The notes under the pieces were generated by a model. The model saw nothing but the letters and a program-made list of their open reading frames with translations, made no database searches and had not been told where the DNA came from. DNA of 64,000 nt from contig CAWCUU010000001.1 of NCBI GenBank assembly GCA_963798855.1, forward strand, positions 930,001 to 994,000. Reading direction: 5' to 3'. Shown piece by piece: positions 28,284-37,360 of the stretch. This DNA is from CAWCUU01 sp963798855. GTDB taxonomy: Bacteria > Gemmatimonadota > Gemmatimonadetes > Longimicrobiales > RSA9. The position numbers and the translations under genes are program-made. Position 1 is the stretch's first letter; every line of letters starts with the position of its first letter.

Positions 28284-29309
28284 GTGACGAGTCCCGATCT
28301 GCTCGCTGAGCTGCAAGCGCTGGAGCATGAGGCCGAGGAGGAAATCGGCCAGGCTTCTTCCGTCGAGGAGGTGGAAGCCGTGCGCGTCCGCTACCTCGGG
28401 CGCAAGGACGGCCGCATCACGGGCATCCTGAAGCAGCTCGGATCTCTGCCACCGGAGGCGAGGCCGGAGGTCGGCGCGGCAGCGAATCGGGTGAAGGAGA
28501 CGGTGTCGGCTTTCCTCGAGGACAGGCAGAAGGCGGTCGCCGACTCGGAACGTGGTCCGGCCCCGGATCTGACGATGCCCGGGCGTCGGCCCTGGCGCGG
28601 TGGTCGTCATCCGATCGTCCAGGTGATCGACGAGCTGTGCGAGGTGTTCGCCTCGCTCGGCTTCACGCGGGCTCGCGGGCCGGAGGCGGAGACGGAGTGG
28701 CACAACTTCCTCGCGCTGAACACGCCGCTCGACCACCCGGCCGCGGACGAGCACGACACGTTCTATCTCTCGGGCGGCTACCTGCTGCGCAGTCACACCT
28801 CGCCGGTGCAGATCCGTACGATGCAGGCGCATGCGCCGCCCGTCCGGGTGGTGGTTCCCGGCATGTGCTACCGGCGCGACCCCTACGACGCTTCGCACGC
28901 GCCCGCGTTCGATCAGCTCGAGGGTCTGGCGGTGGATGAGGGGATCACGTTCGTTGACCTGCGCGCGACGCTGGCCGAGTTCGCGAGGCGCTTCTTCGGG
29001 CGTGACGCGCGCGTGCGCTTCCGCCCCTCCTACTTCCCGTTCACCGAGCCGAGCGCCGAGGTGGATGTGAGCTGCACGATCTGCGGCGGTACGGGCTGCA
29101 GCACGTGCAAGGGGACGGGGTGGGTCGAGATCATGGGCGCGGGCATGGTGGATCCCGCGGTGTTCGAGCAGGTCGGCTACGACCCCGAGCGCTACACCGG
29201 CTTCGCGTTCGGCATGGGACCGGGTCGGATCGCCCAGCTGCGCCACGGAATCCCCGACATCCGGCTCTTCTACGAGTCGGATGTCCGCTTCCTCGAGCAG
29301 TTCTCCTGA
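28284..29309 (+). CDS. pheS: Phenylalanyl-tRNA synthetase alpha subunit
   Basis: PheS carries the catalytic core of the (alpha beta)2 enzyme that charges tRNA-Phe. The 341-residue product has the N-terminal coiled coil (LLAELQALEHEAEEEIGQAS, RVRYLGRKDGRITGILKQLG), then the class II core: HPIVQVIDELCEVFASLGF, EWHNFLALNTPLDHPAAD, motif 2 VVPGMCYRRDPYDASHAP, FDQLEGLAVDE, FRPSYFPFTEPSAEVD, and motif 3 FAFGMGPGRIAQLRHGI. GTG 28284 gives the expected N-terminus; upstream frame overlaps rplT. An extra Cys cluster (CTICGGTGCSTCKGTGW) is present as in many bacterial PheS. Confidence 0.95.
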   Translation: MTSPDLLAELQALEHEAEEEIGQASSVEEVEAVRVRYLGRKDGRITGILKQLGSLPPEARPEVGAAANRVKETVSAFLEDRQKAVADSERGPAPDLTMPGRRPWRGGRHPIVQVIDELCEVFASLGFTRARGPEAETEWHNFLALNTPLDHPAADEHDTFYLSGGYLLRSHTSPVQIRTMQAHAPPVRVVVPGMCYRRDPYDASHAPAFDQLEGLAVDEGITFVDLRATLAEFARRFFGRDARVRFRPSYFPFTEPSAEVDVSCTICGGTGCSTCKGTGWVEIMGAGMVDPAVFEQVGYDPERYTGFAFGMGPGRIAQLRHGIPDIRLFYESDVRFLEQFS

Positions 29310-29316
29310 GGTCGGC

Positions 29317-31707
29317 GTGGACCTGAGCTATCGGTGGCTGCAGTCGCTGATCGCGGGTCTCGAGGAGACGCCGCAAGAGCTGGCAGAGCGACTCGCCGCC
29401 GCGGGCGCGCCCGTGGATGCCCTGATTCCGATCGGAGCCGAGCTCAGCGATGTGATCATAGCCCGGGTCGAAGAGGCGGGCCCGCATCCGAACGCCGACC
29501 GTCTCTCCCTGTGCCGCGTGGATGCCGGCACCGGCGAGCCTCTCTCCGTCGTTTGCGGAGCTTCGAACGTGCGAGCGGGTCGCTTCTATCCGTTCGCGCC
29601 GGTCGGCGCCGTGTTGCCCGGCGGCGTCAAGCTCCGCAAGGCGAAGATCCGCGGCGAGCTCAGCGAGGGGATGCTCTGCAGCGAGCGCGAGCTCGGACTC
29701 GGCCGCGTGCACGAGGGGATCATGGAGCTGACGGGCGACTTCTCGCCGGGGGAGCCGCTCGTTCCGGCTCTGCACCTCGACGACACGCGCATCGTCATCG
29801 ATGTGACGGCGAACCGGCCGGATCTGCTCTCCCACCTGGGGGTGGCGCGTGAGCTCGCGGCGGCAGGGGCAGGCGAGCTGCGGGAGCCGCGCGGCGACGA
29901 GCAGCTGCGGCTCAGGGGTGCTGACGGCTGCGCAGAGGCGGCGGGCATCTCCGTCACCGTCGAGGCGCCCGATATGTGTCCGCGCTACCTGGGTGCCGTG
30001 ATCCGCGACCTCGCGATCGCCTCTTCGCCGGAATGGCTGAAGGGGCGGTTGCGCGCCATTGGCCTGCGCCCGATCAACAACGTGGTGGACGCCACGAACT
30101 ACGTGCTCTACGAGCTCGGCCAGCCGCTGCACGCGTTCGATCTCCGTCGGCTGAGCGGCGAGCGCATCATCGTGCGCCGCGCCGTGGCGGGTGAGACCAT
30201 CCTGACGCTCGATGGCGAGCGCCGCGGACTCGCGCCCGACATGCTCGTGATCGCGGACGCCGAGAGGCCCGTCGCGATCGCCGGCGTGATGGGCGGGGAG
30301 GACTCGGAGGTGATCGCCGAGACGCGCGACGTGCTGCTCGAGTGCGCGCTCTTCGATCCCCGTTCGGTTCGCGCGACCCGCCGCGCGCTCGGGCTCTCGA
30401 CCGATGCCAGCTACCGCTTCGAGCGCGGCGTGGATCCGGAGGGAATGGAGCGCGCGCTGCGCCGGGCGGTCGCGCTGATCGTCGAGATCGCGGGCGGCAG
30501 GGCCGAGCCCGAGGTCGCGGATGCAGCCCCGCGCCCCTTCGAGGCGCCGATCGTCGCGGTGCGACCTTCGCGGGCCGCGCACGTCCTCGGCGTCGAGATC
30601 GATCCGGGGCGGATCGCCGACTACCTCGAGCCGCTCGGCTTCGAGGCCCTCGGCGGGGAGGGGGACAGCCTACGCTTCCGCGTCCCGGGCCATCGCAGCT
30701 ACGACGTGTCGCGGGAGGTCGACCTCATCGAGGAGATCGCGCGGCGCCACGGCTATGAGAGCTTCCCCCAGGATCTGCGCGCGTTTCGACCGAGCGCCGT
30801 GCCGGACGATGCCATGGCGGCGCTCGAGGACCGCATCCGGGAGCGGCTCGTCGCGCTCGGGCTGCTCGAAGCGCATATGGGCGGCTTCGCACCGGAGACG
30901 GAAGGCGACGTCGCGCTCGAGCGACCCCTGTCCAGCAGCGAGAGCCACCTGCGCAGAGCCTTGCTACCGGGCCTGATCCATCGGCTCGAGTACAACTTCG
31001 CGCGCGGCGCGCGCGATGTCCGGCTCTTCGAGATCGGAACGGCGTTCGCCTCGGCCAATGATGCTGCGCCGGAAGAGACGCGTCGGGTGGCGCTCGTGCT
31101 GACCGGCGGGCGCAGCCCTCTGCACTGGACGGAGGCGACGCCGGACTTGGACCTGTGGGACCTGAAAGGCGTGCTGGAGGCGCTGGCGCGGGAGCTGGGG
31201 CTGCCTGCGCCCGAGCCGGCGGACGGAACGTCGCTGCCGCCGTACATCGATGCGACGCAGGCGCTCGGCGTCGCCGGCGAGGCGGGAGGGGTCGGTGTCG
31301 GCGGTCGTATCGCAGCGACGGCCGTCGATGCCCCACGATGGGCCGGGCCGGTCTGGGGCGCCGAGCTGGTGCTGGCGCCCTCGATGAGCGGCCGCGAGAC
31401 GCGCCGCTTCACGCCGCTGCCGGAATACCCCGCGATCGAGCGCGACATCGCGCTGCTGGTTTCCCGCGACGTCACGGCGGCGGCGATCGAGCACGCGATC
31501 CGGGAGGCGGCGGGCGATATCCTGGAAACGGTGCATCCGTTCGATGTCTACACGGGCGAGACGATCGGCGCCGGCCGCAGGAGCGTCGCGTTCCGCCTCC
31601 GCATGCGTTCGCCGGAGCGAACCCTCACGGACGCCGAGGCGGATGCGGTAGTGGCCCGGGTCCTGGACCGTCTGAGGGAGGAGATGGATGTCGAGCGTCG
31701 CGGGTGA
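29317..31707 (+). CDS. pheT: Phenylalanyl-tRNA synthetase beta subunit
   Basis: The 796-residue product contains, in order, a short N-terminal region (DLSYRWLQSLIAG), an EMAP/OB-fold tRNA-binding domain (PHPNADRLSLCRVDAGTGE, VVCGASNVRAG), B3/B4 editing domain (CPRYLGAVIRDLAI, INNVVDATNYVLYELGQPLH, DASYRFERGVDPEGMERALR), B5 domain (VSREVDLIEEIARRHGYE), a catalytic-like domain and a C-terminal ferredoxin-fold anticodon-binding domain (LPEYPAIERDIALLV, FDVYTGETIGAGRRSVAFRL). GTG 29317 gives the family-typical N-terminus and lies 7 bases after pheS; an in-frame ATG at 29281 would overlap pheS. Confidence 0.95.
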   Translation: MDLSYRWLQSLIAGLEETPQELAERLAAAGAPVDALIPIGAELSDVIIARVEEAGPHPNADRLSLCRVDAGTGEPLSVVCGASNVRAGRFYPFAPVGAVLPGGVKLRKAKIRGELSEGMLCSERELGLGRVHEGIMELTGDFSPGEPLVPALHLDDTRIVIDVTANRPDLLSHLGVARELAAAGAGELREPRGDEQLRLRGADGCAEAAGISVTVEAPDMCPRYLGAVIRDLAIASSPEWLKGRLRAIGLRPINNVVDATNYVLYELGQPLHAFDLRRLSGERIIVRRAVAGETILTLDGERRGLAPDMLVIADAERPVAIAGVMGGEDSEVIAETRDVLLECALFDPRSVRATRRALGLSTDASYRFERGVDPEGMERALRRAVALIVEIAGGRAEPEVADAAPRPFEAPIVAVRPSRAAHVLGVEIDPGRIADYLEPLGFEALGGEGDSLRFRVPGHRSYDVSREVDLIEEIARRHGYESFPQDLRAFRPSAVPDDAMAALEDRIRERLVALGLLEAHMGGFAPETEGDVALERPLSSSESHLRRALLPGLIHRLEYNFARGARDVRLFEIGTAFASANDAAPEETRRVALVLTGGRSPLHWTEATPDLDLWDLKGVLEALARELGLPAPEPADGTSLPPYIDATQALGVAGEAGGVGVGGRIAATAVDAPRWAGPVWGAELVLAPSMSGRETRRFTPLPEYPAIERDIALLVSRDVTAAAIEHAIREAAGDILETVHPFDVYTGETIGAGRRSVAFRLRMRSPERTLTDAEADAVVARVLDRLREEMDVERRG

Positions 31708-31996
31708 TCCAGGGCGCGGTGCGCCCGAATGGGACCGGCTCGAGCTGGCCACGCGGAGGCTTCTGAAGGAGCACGAGAGCTTTCGCCGCCGGGCGGAGAA
31801 GGCCGAGCGACGGGTCGACGAGCTCGAAGGCACGCTGAAAGGCGTCTCGCAGGGCTCCATCGATCCGGTCGTGCTCCAGTCGCGGCTGAGGACGACGGAG
31901 TCTGAGAACCGCGCGCTGCGACAGCGGCTCCAGGAAACCGAGGGGCGCGTTCGGCGCATTCTCTCACGTCTCGAATTCGTGGAGGAGAACCGGTGA
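31688..31996 (+). CDS. Small coiled-coil protein upstream of zapA
   Basis: The 102-residue product is almost wholly charged heptad-like helix (ATRRLLKEHESFRRRAEKAE, RVDELEGTLKG, SRLRTTESENRALRQRLQET). GGAGGAG precedes ATG 31688, within the end of pheT. The last 4 bases overlap zapA (GTGA), so the two are translated together. A ZapB-like or FtsZ-ring partner role is possible from context and coiled-coil nature, but there is no diagnostic motif. Confidence 0.65.
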   Translation: MSSVAGDPGRGAPEWDRLELATRRLLKEHESFRRRAEKAERRVDELEGTLKGVSQGSIDPVVLQSRLRTTESENRALRQRLQETEGRVRRILSRLEFVEENR

Positions 31997-32307
31997 GCGA
32001 CGGACTGACGACCGTCTCGGTCCGAATCGGGGGTGAGGAGTACAGCATTCGAACGGAGGCCACGGCGGAGCACGCCCTCGAGTGTGCGGCTCTCGTCGAT
32101 CGGGCGCTCACCGACATTCGCAGCCGGGGCTCGATGATCGAGGCGCACAAGGCGGGAATCCTGGCCGCGCTCTCGATCGCCGACCTGCTCCTGCAGGAAC
32201 GCCGCGCGCTTCAGTCCGAGCGCACGGCGTCCGCCCGCCGCGCCGAGGCGCTCGCCGGCGATGTCGAATCTGCGCTGGCCGCGCGCGATCTTGCATCGCG
32301 GAGTTAG
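31993..32307 (+). CDS. zapA: Cell division protein ZapA
   Basis: ZapA crosslinks FtsZ filaments at midcell. The 104-residue product matches the family: VSVRIGGEEYSIRTEATAEH with the following AALVDRALTDI, then MIEAHKAGILAALSIADLLL and a C-terminal coiled coil. GTG 31993 overlaps the upstream coiled-coil gene by 4 bases. The position between pheT and rny, with a structured intergenic RNA candidate, resembles gene orders around 6S RNA in other phyla. Confidence 0.85.
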   Translation: MSDGLTTVSVRIGGEEYSIRTEATAEHALECAALVDRALTDIRSRGSMIEAHKAGILAALSIADLLLQERRALQSERTASARRAEALAGDVESALAARDLASRS

Positions 32308-32423
32308 CTCGCGCTACGTTCCTGCCAGGTGGGCCGGCACCAGGGCATAACGTATCATGGTGGTGCGGGCCCACATAGCTCGACACCGGCCTGCCGAAGG
32401 CGCCCTCGCGCGCCTCTTCTGGA
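32308..32423 (+). ncRNA. Structured RNA candidate between zapA and rny (possible 6S RNA)
   Basis: A 14-bp stem with one mismatch (32329-32342 with 32361-32374) and an 18-base loop dominates this 116-base gap. A second pairing option exists with CCGGCCT further 3'. The 6S RNA gene lies just after zapA in many bacteria, so 6S RNA is the leading idea. Boundaries are not defined and the canonical central bubble is not demonstrated; a 5' UTR structure of rny is the alternative. Confidence 0.35.
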
Positions 32424-32429
32424 GTGCTC

Positions 32430-33995
32430 ATGGCAACTTGGATCGTAGTGGGCGCGGCCGCTCTCGCGTCCGCCGTCCTCGGATATCTCGGCGGATGGCG
32501 TGTCGAGCGCGCGCGCCAGCGGCGCGCGCGCGCCACCGCGGAAGAGGAGGCCGCGCGCATCCTGCAGGTGGCGGAGGCGGACGCCGCGCGCGTGCGGCAG
32601 ACCGCGACGCTGCAGGGAAAGGAGGACGCGTTTCGCGCGCGAGAGGAATGGGAGCGCGAGGAGCTGCGGCGCCGCGAGGACGTAGAGCGCCAGGAGCGGA
32701 GAGTCGAGGAGCGGCAGAGCGGTCTCGACCGGAAGTTCGACGCGCTCGGCGAGAAGGAACGCACGCTGGAGGTGCGCGAGAGGGAGCTGGAGGGGCGGGG
32801 CACGGAGCTGGAGCGCCGGGCGGCCGAGCTCGACCGCGAGTCCGACGAGGCGAGACGTCGCCTCGAGTCTCTGGCGGGGCTGACCGCGGAGGAGGCCCGG
32901 CGGCAGCTGGTCCACGAGATCGAGGGGGAGGCACGGGCCGAGGCGGCGAATCGCATCCGCGAGATCAAGGAGAACGCGCGACGCGATGCCGAACGGGAGG
33001 CCCGCAACATCGTGTCGCTCGCGATCCAGCGGATCGCCGCGGACCACACCGCCGAGAGCGTCGTCTCTGTCGTGAGCCTGCCGTCCGACGAGATGAAGGG
33101 ACGGATCATCGGTCGGGAGGGCCGCAACATCCGCGCCTTCGAGCAGGCGACAGGGATCGACGTCATCATCGATGACACGCCGGAAGCGGTGATCCTGTCG
33201 GGCTTCGATCCGATCCGTCGAGAGACGGCTCGCGTCGCGCTGGAGAAGCTCATCGCGGATGGCCGCATCCACCCCGGTCGCATCGAAGAGGTCGTCGAAA
33301 AGAGCCGCAAGGAAGTGGACGATTCGATGGCGCAGGCGGCGGAGGAGATCCTCTACGAGATGGGCGTGCACGGTGTCGCTCCGGAGGTCGTGAAGGTGCT
33401 GGGTCGGCTGAAGTTCCGCACGTCGTACGGGCAGAACCAGCTGCAGCACGCGAAGGAGGTCGCCATCCTGGCGGGGAACATGGCCTCCGAGCTCGGACTC
33501 GACGCGACGATGGCGCGGCGCATGGGGCTGCTGCACGACGTCGGCAAGGGGCTGACACACGAGCACGAAGGGACGCATGTCGAGCTGGGCTGGAACCTGT
33601 GCAGCAAGTATGGCGAGCCGGATCCCGTGCTGAACGCGATCCGCGCGCACCATGACGAAGAGCCGCACCGCTACCCGGAGACTTTCCTGGTCACGGCGGC
33701 CGATGCGATCAGCGGCTCGCGTCCCGGTGCGCGCCGCGAGATGTTCGAGACGTACGTGAAGCGGCTGGAGAAGCTGGAGACGATCGCGCAGAGCTTCGAG
33801 GGCGTGGAGCGCTGCTTCGCGATCCAGGCGGGGCGAGAGGTGCGCGTGATGGTGAATCCCGAGCGGGTGGATGACGACGCCATGGCTCACCTCAGCGAAG
33901 ACATCGCCCGCCGTCTCGAGGAGGAGCTCCAGTATCCGGGTCAGATCAAAGTGGTCGTGATCCGGGAGATGCGCGCGGTGGACTTCGCGCGCTGA
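32430..33995 (+). CDS. rny: Ribonuclease Y
   Basis: RNase Y is a membrane-anchored endoribonuclease that starts mRNA decay. The 521-residue product has an N-terminal transmembrane helix (ATWIVVGAAALASAVLGYLG), a long Arg/Glu coiled coil (about residues 25-200), a KH domain (SDEMKGRIIGREGRNIRAFE, GIDVIIDDTPEAVILSGFDP) and an HD domain (LLHDVGKGLTHEHEGTHVEL, IRAHHDEEPH, LVTAADAISGSRPGARRE). GGAG five bases before ATG 32430 selects this start over GTG 32424. It lies 16 bases ahead of folD. Confidence 0.95.
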   Translation: MATWIVVGAAALASAVLGYLGGWRVERARQRRARATAEEEAARILQVAEADAARVRQTATLQGKEDAFRAREEWEREELRRREDVERQERRVEERQSGLDRKFDALGEKERTLEVRERELEGRGTELERRAAELDRESDEARRRLESLAGLTAEEARRQLVHEIEGEARAEAANRIREIKENARRDAEREARNIVSLAIQRIAADHTAESVVSVVSLPSDEMKGRIIGREGRNIRAFEQATGIDVIIDDTPEAVILSGFDPIRRETARVALEKLIADGRIHPGRIEEVVEKSRKEVDDSMAQAAEEILYEMGVHGVAPEVVKVLGRLKFRTSYGQNQLQHAKEVAILAGNMASELGLDATMARRMGLLHDVGKGLTHEHEGTHVELGWNLCSKYGEPDPVLNAIRAHHDEEPHRYPETFLVTAADAISGSRPGARREMFETYVKRLEKLETIAQSFEGVERCFAIQAGREVRVMVNPERVDDDAMAHLSEDIARRLEEELQYPGQIKVVVIREMRAVDFAR

Positions 33996-34011
33996 GTCCG
34001 TACGGACGGAG

Positions 34012-34914
34012 ATGATGGCGAAGATCATAGATGGAACCGCGATCAGCCGGGCGATCCGGGAGGAGATCGCCGAGGCTACGGCGGCGTTCCACGAATGGAC
34101 GGATCGAGTCCCGGGACTGGCGACGGTGCTGGTCGGGACGAACCCGGCGAGTCAGGCCTACGTAGGGATGAAGGGACGCGCGGCCGATCGGCTGGGCTTT
34201 CACTCGCGGCAGATCGATCTGCCGGCGAGCACTCAGCACGACGAGCTGATCGCTGCCGTCGACGAGCTGAACGCGGATCCCCGCATCCACGGCATTCTCG
34301 TGCAGCTTCCGCTGCCGCCGCAGATCCGCGAGCGCGAGGTCATCGAGCGGATCGACCCCGCGAAGGATGTGGACGGCTTCCACCCCGTCAACGTCGGTCG
34401 CCTCGCGACCGGCGACCCGGATGTGCTCGCCCCGTGCACTCCGGCCGGCATCGTCGAGCTGCTGCTTCGCTCCGGCAACTCTCCGAGCGGACGCCGCGTC
34501 GTCATCGTCGGGCGCTCCAACATCGTCGGCCGTCCGCTGGCGCTGCTGCTGCTGCGACGCGGCGAGGCCGGCAATGCGACGGTGACCGTGGCGCACAGCC
34601 GGACGCCGGACCTCGGTGCGGTCACCCGTGAGGCCGAGATCCTGGTCGCGGCCGTCGGGCAGCCGAACCTGATTCGAGCGGACATGGTGCGTCCTGGCGC
34701 GGTGGTCATCGATGTCGGCAGCAACCGTGTGGATGCGCCCGACACCGAGAAGGGCTACCGCTTCGTCGGCGATGTGGCGTTCGACGAGGTCGCAGAGCGG
34801 GCGAGCGCGATCACGCCGGTGCCGGGCGGCGTGGGCCCGATGACGATCGCGATGCTGATGCGCAACACGCTGGAAGCCGCACGGCGGCTGTCGGGCGAAC
34901 CCGCGGGCGACTGA
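34012..34914 (+). CDS. folD: Methylenetetrahydrofolate dehydrogenase / methenyltetrahydrofolate cyclohydrolase
   Basis: FolD interconverts 5,10-methylene-, methenyl- and 10-formyl-tetrahydrofolate. The 300-residue product has the catalytic Tyr and Lys in ASQAYVGMKGRAADRLGF, GILVQLPLPPQI, KDVDGFHPVNVGRL, CTPAGIVELL, the NADP site VVIVGRSNIVGRPLALLLL and the C-terminal TPVPGGVGPMTIAML. ATG codons at 34012 and 34015 are equally possible. The stop overlaps the xseA start by one base (TGATG). Confidence 0.95.
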   Translation: MMAKIIDGTAISRAIREEIAEATAAFHEWTDRVPGLATVLVGTNPASQAYVGMKGRAADRLGFHSRQIDLPASTQHDELIAAVDELNADPRIHGILVQLPLPPQIREREVIERIDPAKDVDGFHPVNVGRLATGDPDVLAPCTPAGIVELLLRSGNSPSGRRVVIVGRSNIVGRPLALLLLRRGEAGNATVTVAHSRTPDLGAVTREAEILVAAVGQPNLIRADMVRPGAVVIDVGSNRVDAPDTEKGYRFVGDVAFDEVAERASAITPVPGGVGPMTIAMLMRNTLEAARRLSGEPAGD

Positions 34915-36152
34915 TGCCTGACCTCTTCTCGAGCGCGGTCTCCGACTCTTCCAGTCAGTCAGACCGCCCGTCCGACTCCCGCGCCGAGCGACCGACGACC
35001 GAGCGCGAGCGAGCGCTCTCGGTGTCGCAGGTGAACGCCTTCGCGCGTCGACTCCTCGAAGCCAACATCCCGCCGCTGTGGGTGACCGGCGAGCTGTCCG
35101 GCTGGAAGCGGCACTCCTCCGGTCACTGCTACTTCACGCTAAAGGACGACGTGGCCCAGCTGCGCTGCGTGATGTGGAGCTCCGACGCGCGACGCCTGCC
35201 CACCGAGCCCGAACCCGGGATGCGCGTTCGCGTGCTCGGCGGGCTGACCGTCTACGAGCGCAGGGGCGACTACCAGATGGTGGTGCGGCGTCTCGAAGCC
35301 GATGGAGGGGACGGGCTGTGGCGGCTCGCGTTCGAGCGCCTGCGAGAGCGGCTCGGCGCAGAGGGGCTCCTGGACGCCTCGCGCAAGCGCGCTCTGCCGC
35401 GCTGCCCGCTGCGGGTCGGCGTCGTGACCTCGCCCGTGGGCGCCGTGCTTCACGACATCCTCCACGTCATCGAGCGGCGCGCGCCGTGGACGCAGGTCGT
35501 CTTCTGTCCGGCGCGCGTGCAGGGCGACGGCGCCGCCGCCGAGATCGCGGCGGCGATCCGTCTCTTCGGGCGCAGCTCCGCGGCCGACGTGCTCATCGTC
35601 GGGCGCGGCGGTGGCTCTGTCGAGGACCTGTGGCCATTCAACGAGGAGGTCGTCGCTCGCGCCATCGCGGCCTGCGCCCAGCCGGTGATCAGCGCCGTCG
35701 GTCACGAGACGGATGTGACGATCGCCGACCTCGTTGCGGATGTGCGCGCGCCCACGCCCTCGGCTGCGGCCGAGCTCGCGGTGCTCGATCGCGCCGCGCT
35801 GGAGCGGGAGCTCGCCGCGTACACGTCGCGCCTGCGCGGCGGATTGGTGGCACGCGTCCGCGAGCCGGCCCGGCGGGCCGACGCGCTTCGCGGGCGCCTC
35901 GCCGCGGTGATGGAGCGCGGTGTGCGCGAGCGCTCACACCGTCTGCGGGAGTCCGCCGGTCGGCTCCACGCACTCTCGCCCCTCGCCGCACTCGGCCGTG
36001 GATACTCCGTCGCGCTGGGAGATGGCGGACGCGTGCTGCGAGGTCGCCGCGATTTTCCGCGAGGCTCCCGCTTCGGGCTCCGCGTCAGCGATGGCACGGT
36101 GCCGTGTGAAGTGGCGGGCGAGCCGCAGCCGCTCGAACGGGCGGACGAGTGA
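34914..36152 (+). CDS. xseA: Exodeoxyribonuclease VII large subunit
   Basis: With XseB it degrades single-stranded DNA from both ends. The 412-residue product has the OB-fold domain (LSVSQVNAFARRLLEANIPP, LWVTGELSGWKRHSSGHCYF, LKDDVAQLRCVMW) and the catalytic domain (VGVVTSPVGAVLHDILHVI, VLIVGRGGGSVEDLWPFNEE, ISAVGHETDVTIADLVADVR). The C-terminal coiled-coil region is shorter than in E. coli. It overlaps folD by 1 base and xseB by 4. Confidence 0.95.
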   Translation: MPDLFSSAVSDSSSQSDRPSDSRAERPTTERERALSVSQVNAFARRLLEANIPPLWVTGELSGWKRHSSGHCYFTLKDDVAQLRCVMWSSDARRLPTEPEPGMRVRVLGGLTVYERRGDYQMVVRRLEADGGDGLWRLAFERLRERLGAEGLLDASRKRALPRCPLRVGVVTSPVGAVLHDILHVIERRAPWTQVVFCPARVQGDGAAAEIAAAIRLFGRSSAADVLIVGRGGGSVEDLWPFNEEVVARAIAACAQPVISAVGHETDVTIADLVADVRAPTPSAAAELAVLDRAALERELAAYTSRLRGGLVARVREPARRADALRGRLAAVMERGVRERSHRLRESAGRLHALSPLAALGRGYSVALGDGGRVLRGRRDFPRGSRFGLRVSDGTVPCEVAGEPQPLERADE

Positions 36153-36385
36153 GCGAGGAAGCCCCCCTGGGCCTCGACCGCCGCCTCACGCGTCTCGAGG
36201 AGATCGTCGCGCGGCTGGAGGGCTCGGATCTCGACCTCGAGGAGGCCCTCGCTCTCTTCGAGGAGGGGGTCGCGCACCTGCGCGAGGCGCGCACGATCAT
36301 GCGTGAAGCGGAGCTGCGGGTGCATCGCCTGCTGGCGGACGATACGGGCGAGAGCGTGCTCGAGCCGCTGGACGACGACGTGTGA
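36149..36385 (+). CDS. xseB: Exodeoxyribonuclease VII small subunit
   Basis: The 78-residue product matches XseB: LDRRLTRLEEIVARLEGSDL, then LEEALALFEEGVAHLREART and a C-terminal acidic tail. GTG 36149 overlaps the xseA stop. It overlaps ispA by 4 bases, continuing the coupled folD-xseA-xseB-ispA run. Confidence 0.93.
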   Translation: MSEEAPLGLDRRLTRLEEIVARLEGSDLDLEEALALFEEGVAHLREARTIMREAELRVHRLLADDTGESVLEPLDDDV

Positions 36386-37347
36386 GGGACGCGCAGGCGA
36401 CGGACGACGCGCTCGAACGGGAGCGCGCCGCGGTGGATCGGGCGCTGACCGGGATCGCCGACGAATACCTCGCCGCAGCGCCGTCGGCGCTCTCGATGCC
36501 GATCCGGTACGCGCTCGCGGCAGGCGGGAAACGACTCCGCCCAATTCTGTGCCTGGCCACATACCGCGCAGTCGTGCGTGCGGCCGGCTCGGCCGGGACC
36601 CGGCCCCGCGGTGTCGATACGGACGCCTCGGCGGACGCGGTTCCCGACGCGGTCCTGCGAATGGCGTGCGCGGTGGAAGTCCTGCACACGTACTCCCTGA
36701 TTCACGACGATCTGCCTTGCATGGACGATGCCCTGCTTCGGAGGGGCAGTCCATCGACGCATCGACGCTTCGGCGTGGAAGCGGCCACTCTCGCGGCGGC
36801 GGCCATGATCCCGCTGGCGTTCCGGATGCTCGAGGACGGGGCCTGCGGTGCGGGTCTGGCGCGTCCAATGCGTGCCAGGGTGGCCTCCGAGCTGGCGACC
36901 GGGGCGGGGGCAGCGGGCATGGTCGGCGGCCAGGTCCTGGATCTCGCGGCCGAGGGTCGGCCGCTCGAGCTGAACCAGCTGGAGCGGATCCACCGTGCGA
37001 AGACCGGTGCGCTGCTCACGGCCGCGCTCCGCATCGGTGCGGTCGCGGCAGGGGCCGGCTCGGAAACCATCACCGCCATCACGCGTTATGGTGAGGGCGT
37101 CGGCCTTGCATTTCAGATCGTGGATGATCTATTGGACGTCACCGGTCGGGCGGCGGAGACGGGGAAGCCGCCGGGGGGCGACGCGGCTCGCGAGAAGGCC
37201 ACGTTTCCGGGGCTGCTCGGCGTCGAGGCGGCCCGGGCGAGGGCGCGCTCGGAGATCGACGCTGCCGTGGAAGCTCTCACCGTGGCCGGTCTGAACGAGC
37301 CGGCGCTGGTCGCTCTCGCGCGCTTCGCGGCAGAGCGCGACCGCTGA
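36382..37347 (+). CDS. ispA: Short-chain polyprenyl diphosphate synthase (farnesyl diphosphate synthase type)
   Basis: The enzyme condenses isopentenyl diphosphate with allylic diphosphates. The 321-residue product has GGKRLRPILCLATYRAV, the first Asp-rich motif LIHDDLPCMDDALLRRG (DDxxxxD) and the second FQIVDDLLDVTG (DDxxD), plus the following KK/REK region (AREKATFPGLLG). The xseB-ispA-dxs order supports the farnesyl type; geranylgeranyl chain length cannot be excluded. GTG 36382 starts in a GTGA overlap with xseB. Confidence 0.92.
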   Translation: MRDAQATDDALERERAAVDRALTGIADEYLAAAPSALSMPIRYALAAGGKRLRPILCLATYRAVVRAAGSAGTRPRGVDTDASADAVPDAVLRMACAVEVLHTYSLIHDDLPCMDDALLRRGSPSTHRRFGVEAATLAAAAMIPLAFRMLEDGACGAGLARPMRARVASELATGAGAAGMVGGQVLDLAAEGRPLELNQLERIHRAKTGALLTAALRIGAVAAGAGSETITAITRYGEGVGLAFQIVDDLLDVTGRAAETGKPPGGDAAREKATFPGLLGVEAARARARSEIDAAVEALTVAGLNEPALVALARFAAERDR

Positions 37348-37360
37348 TAAGGAGGACATC

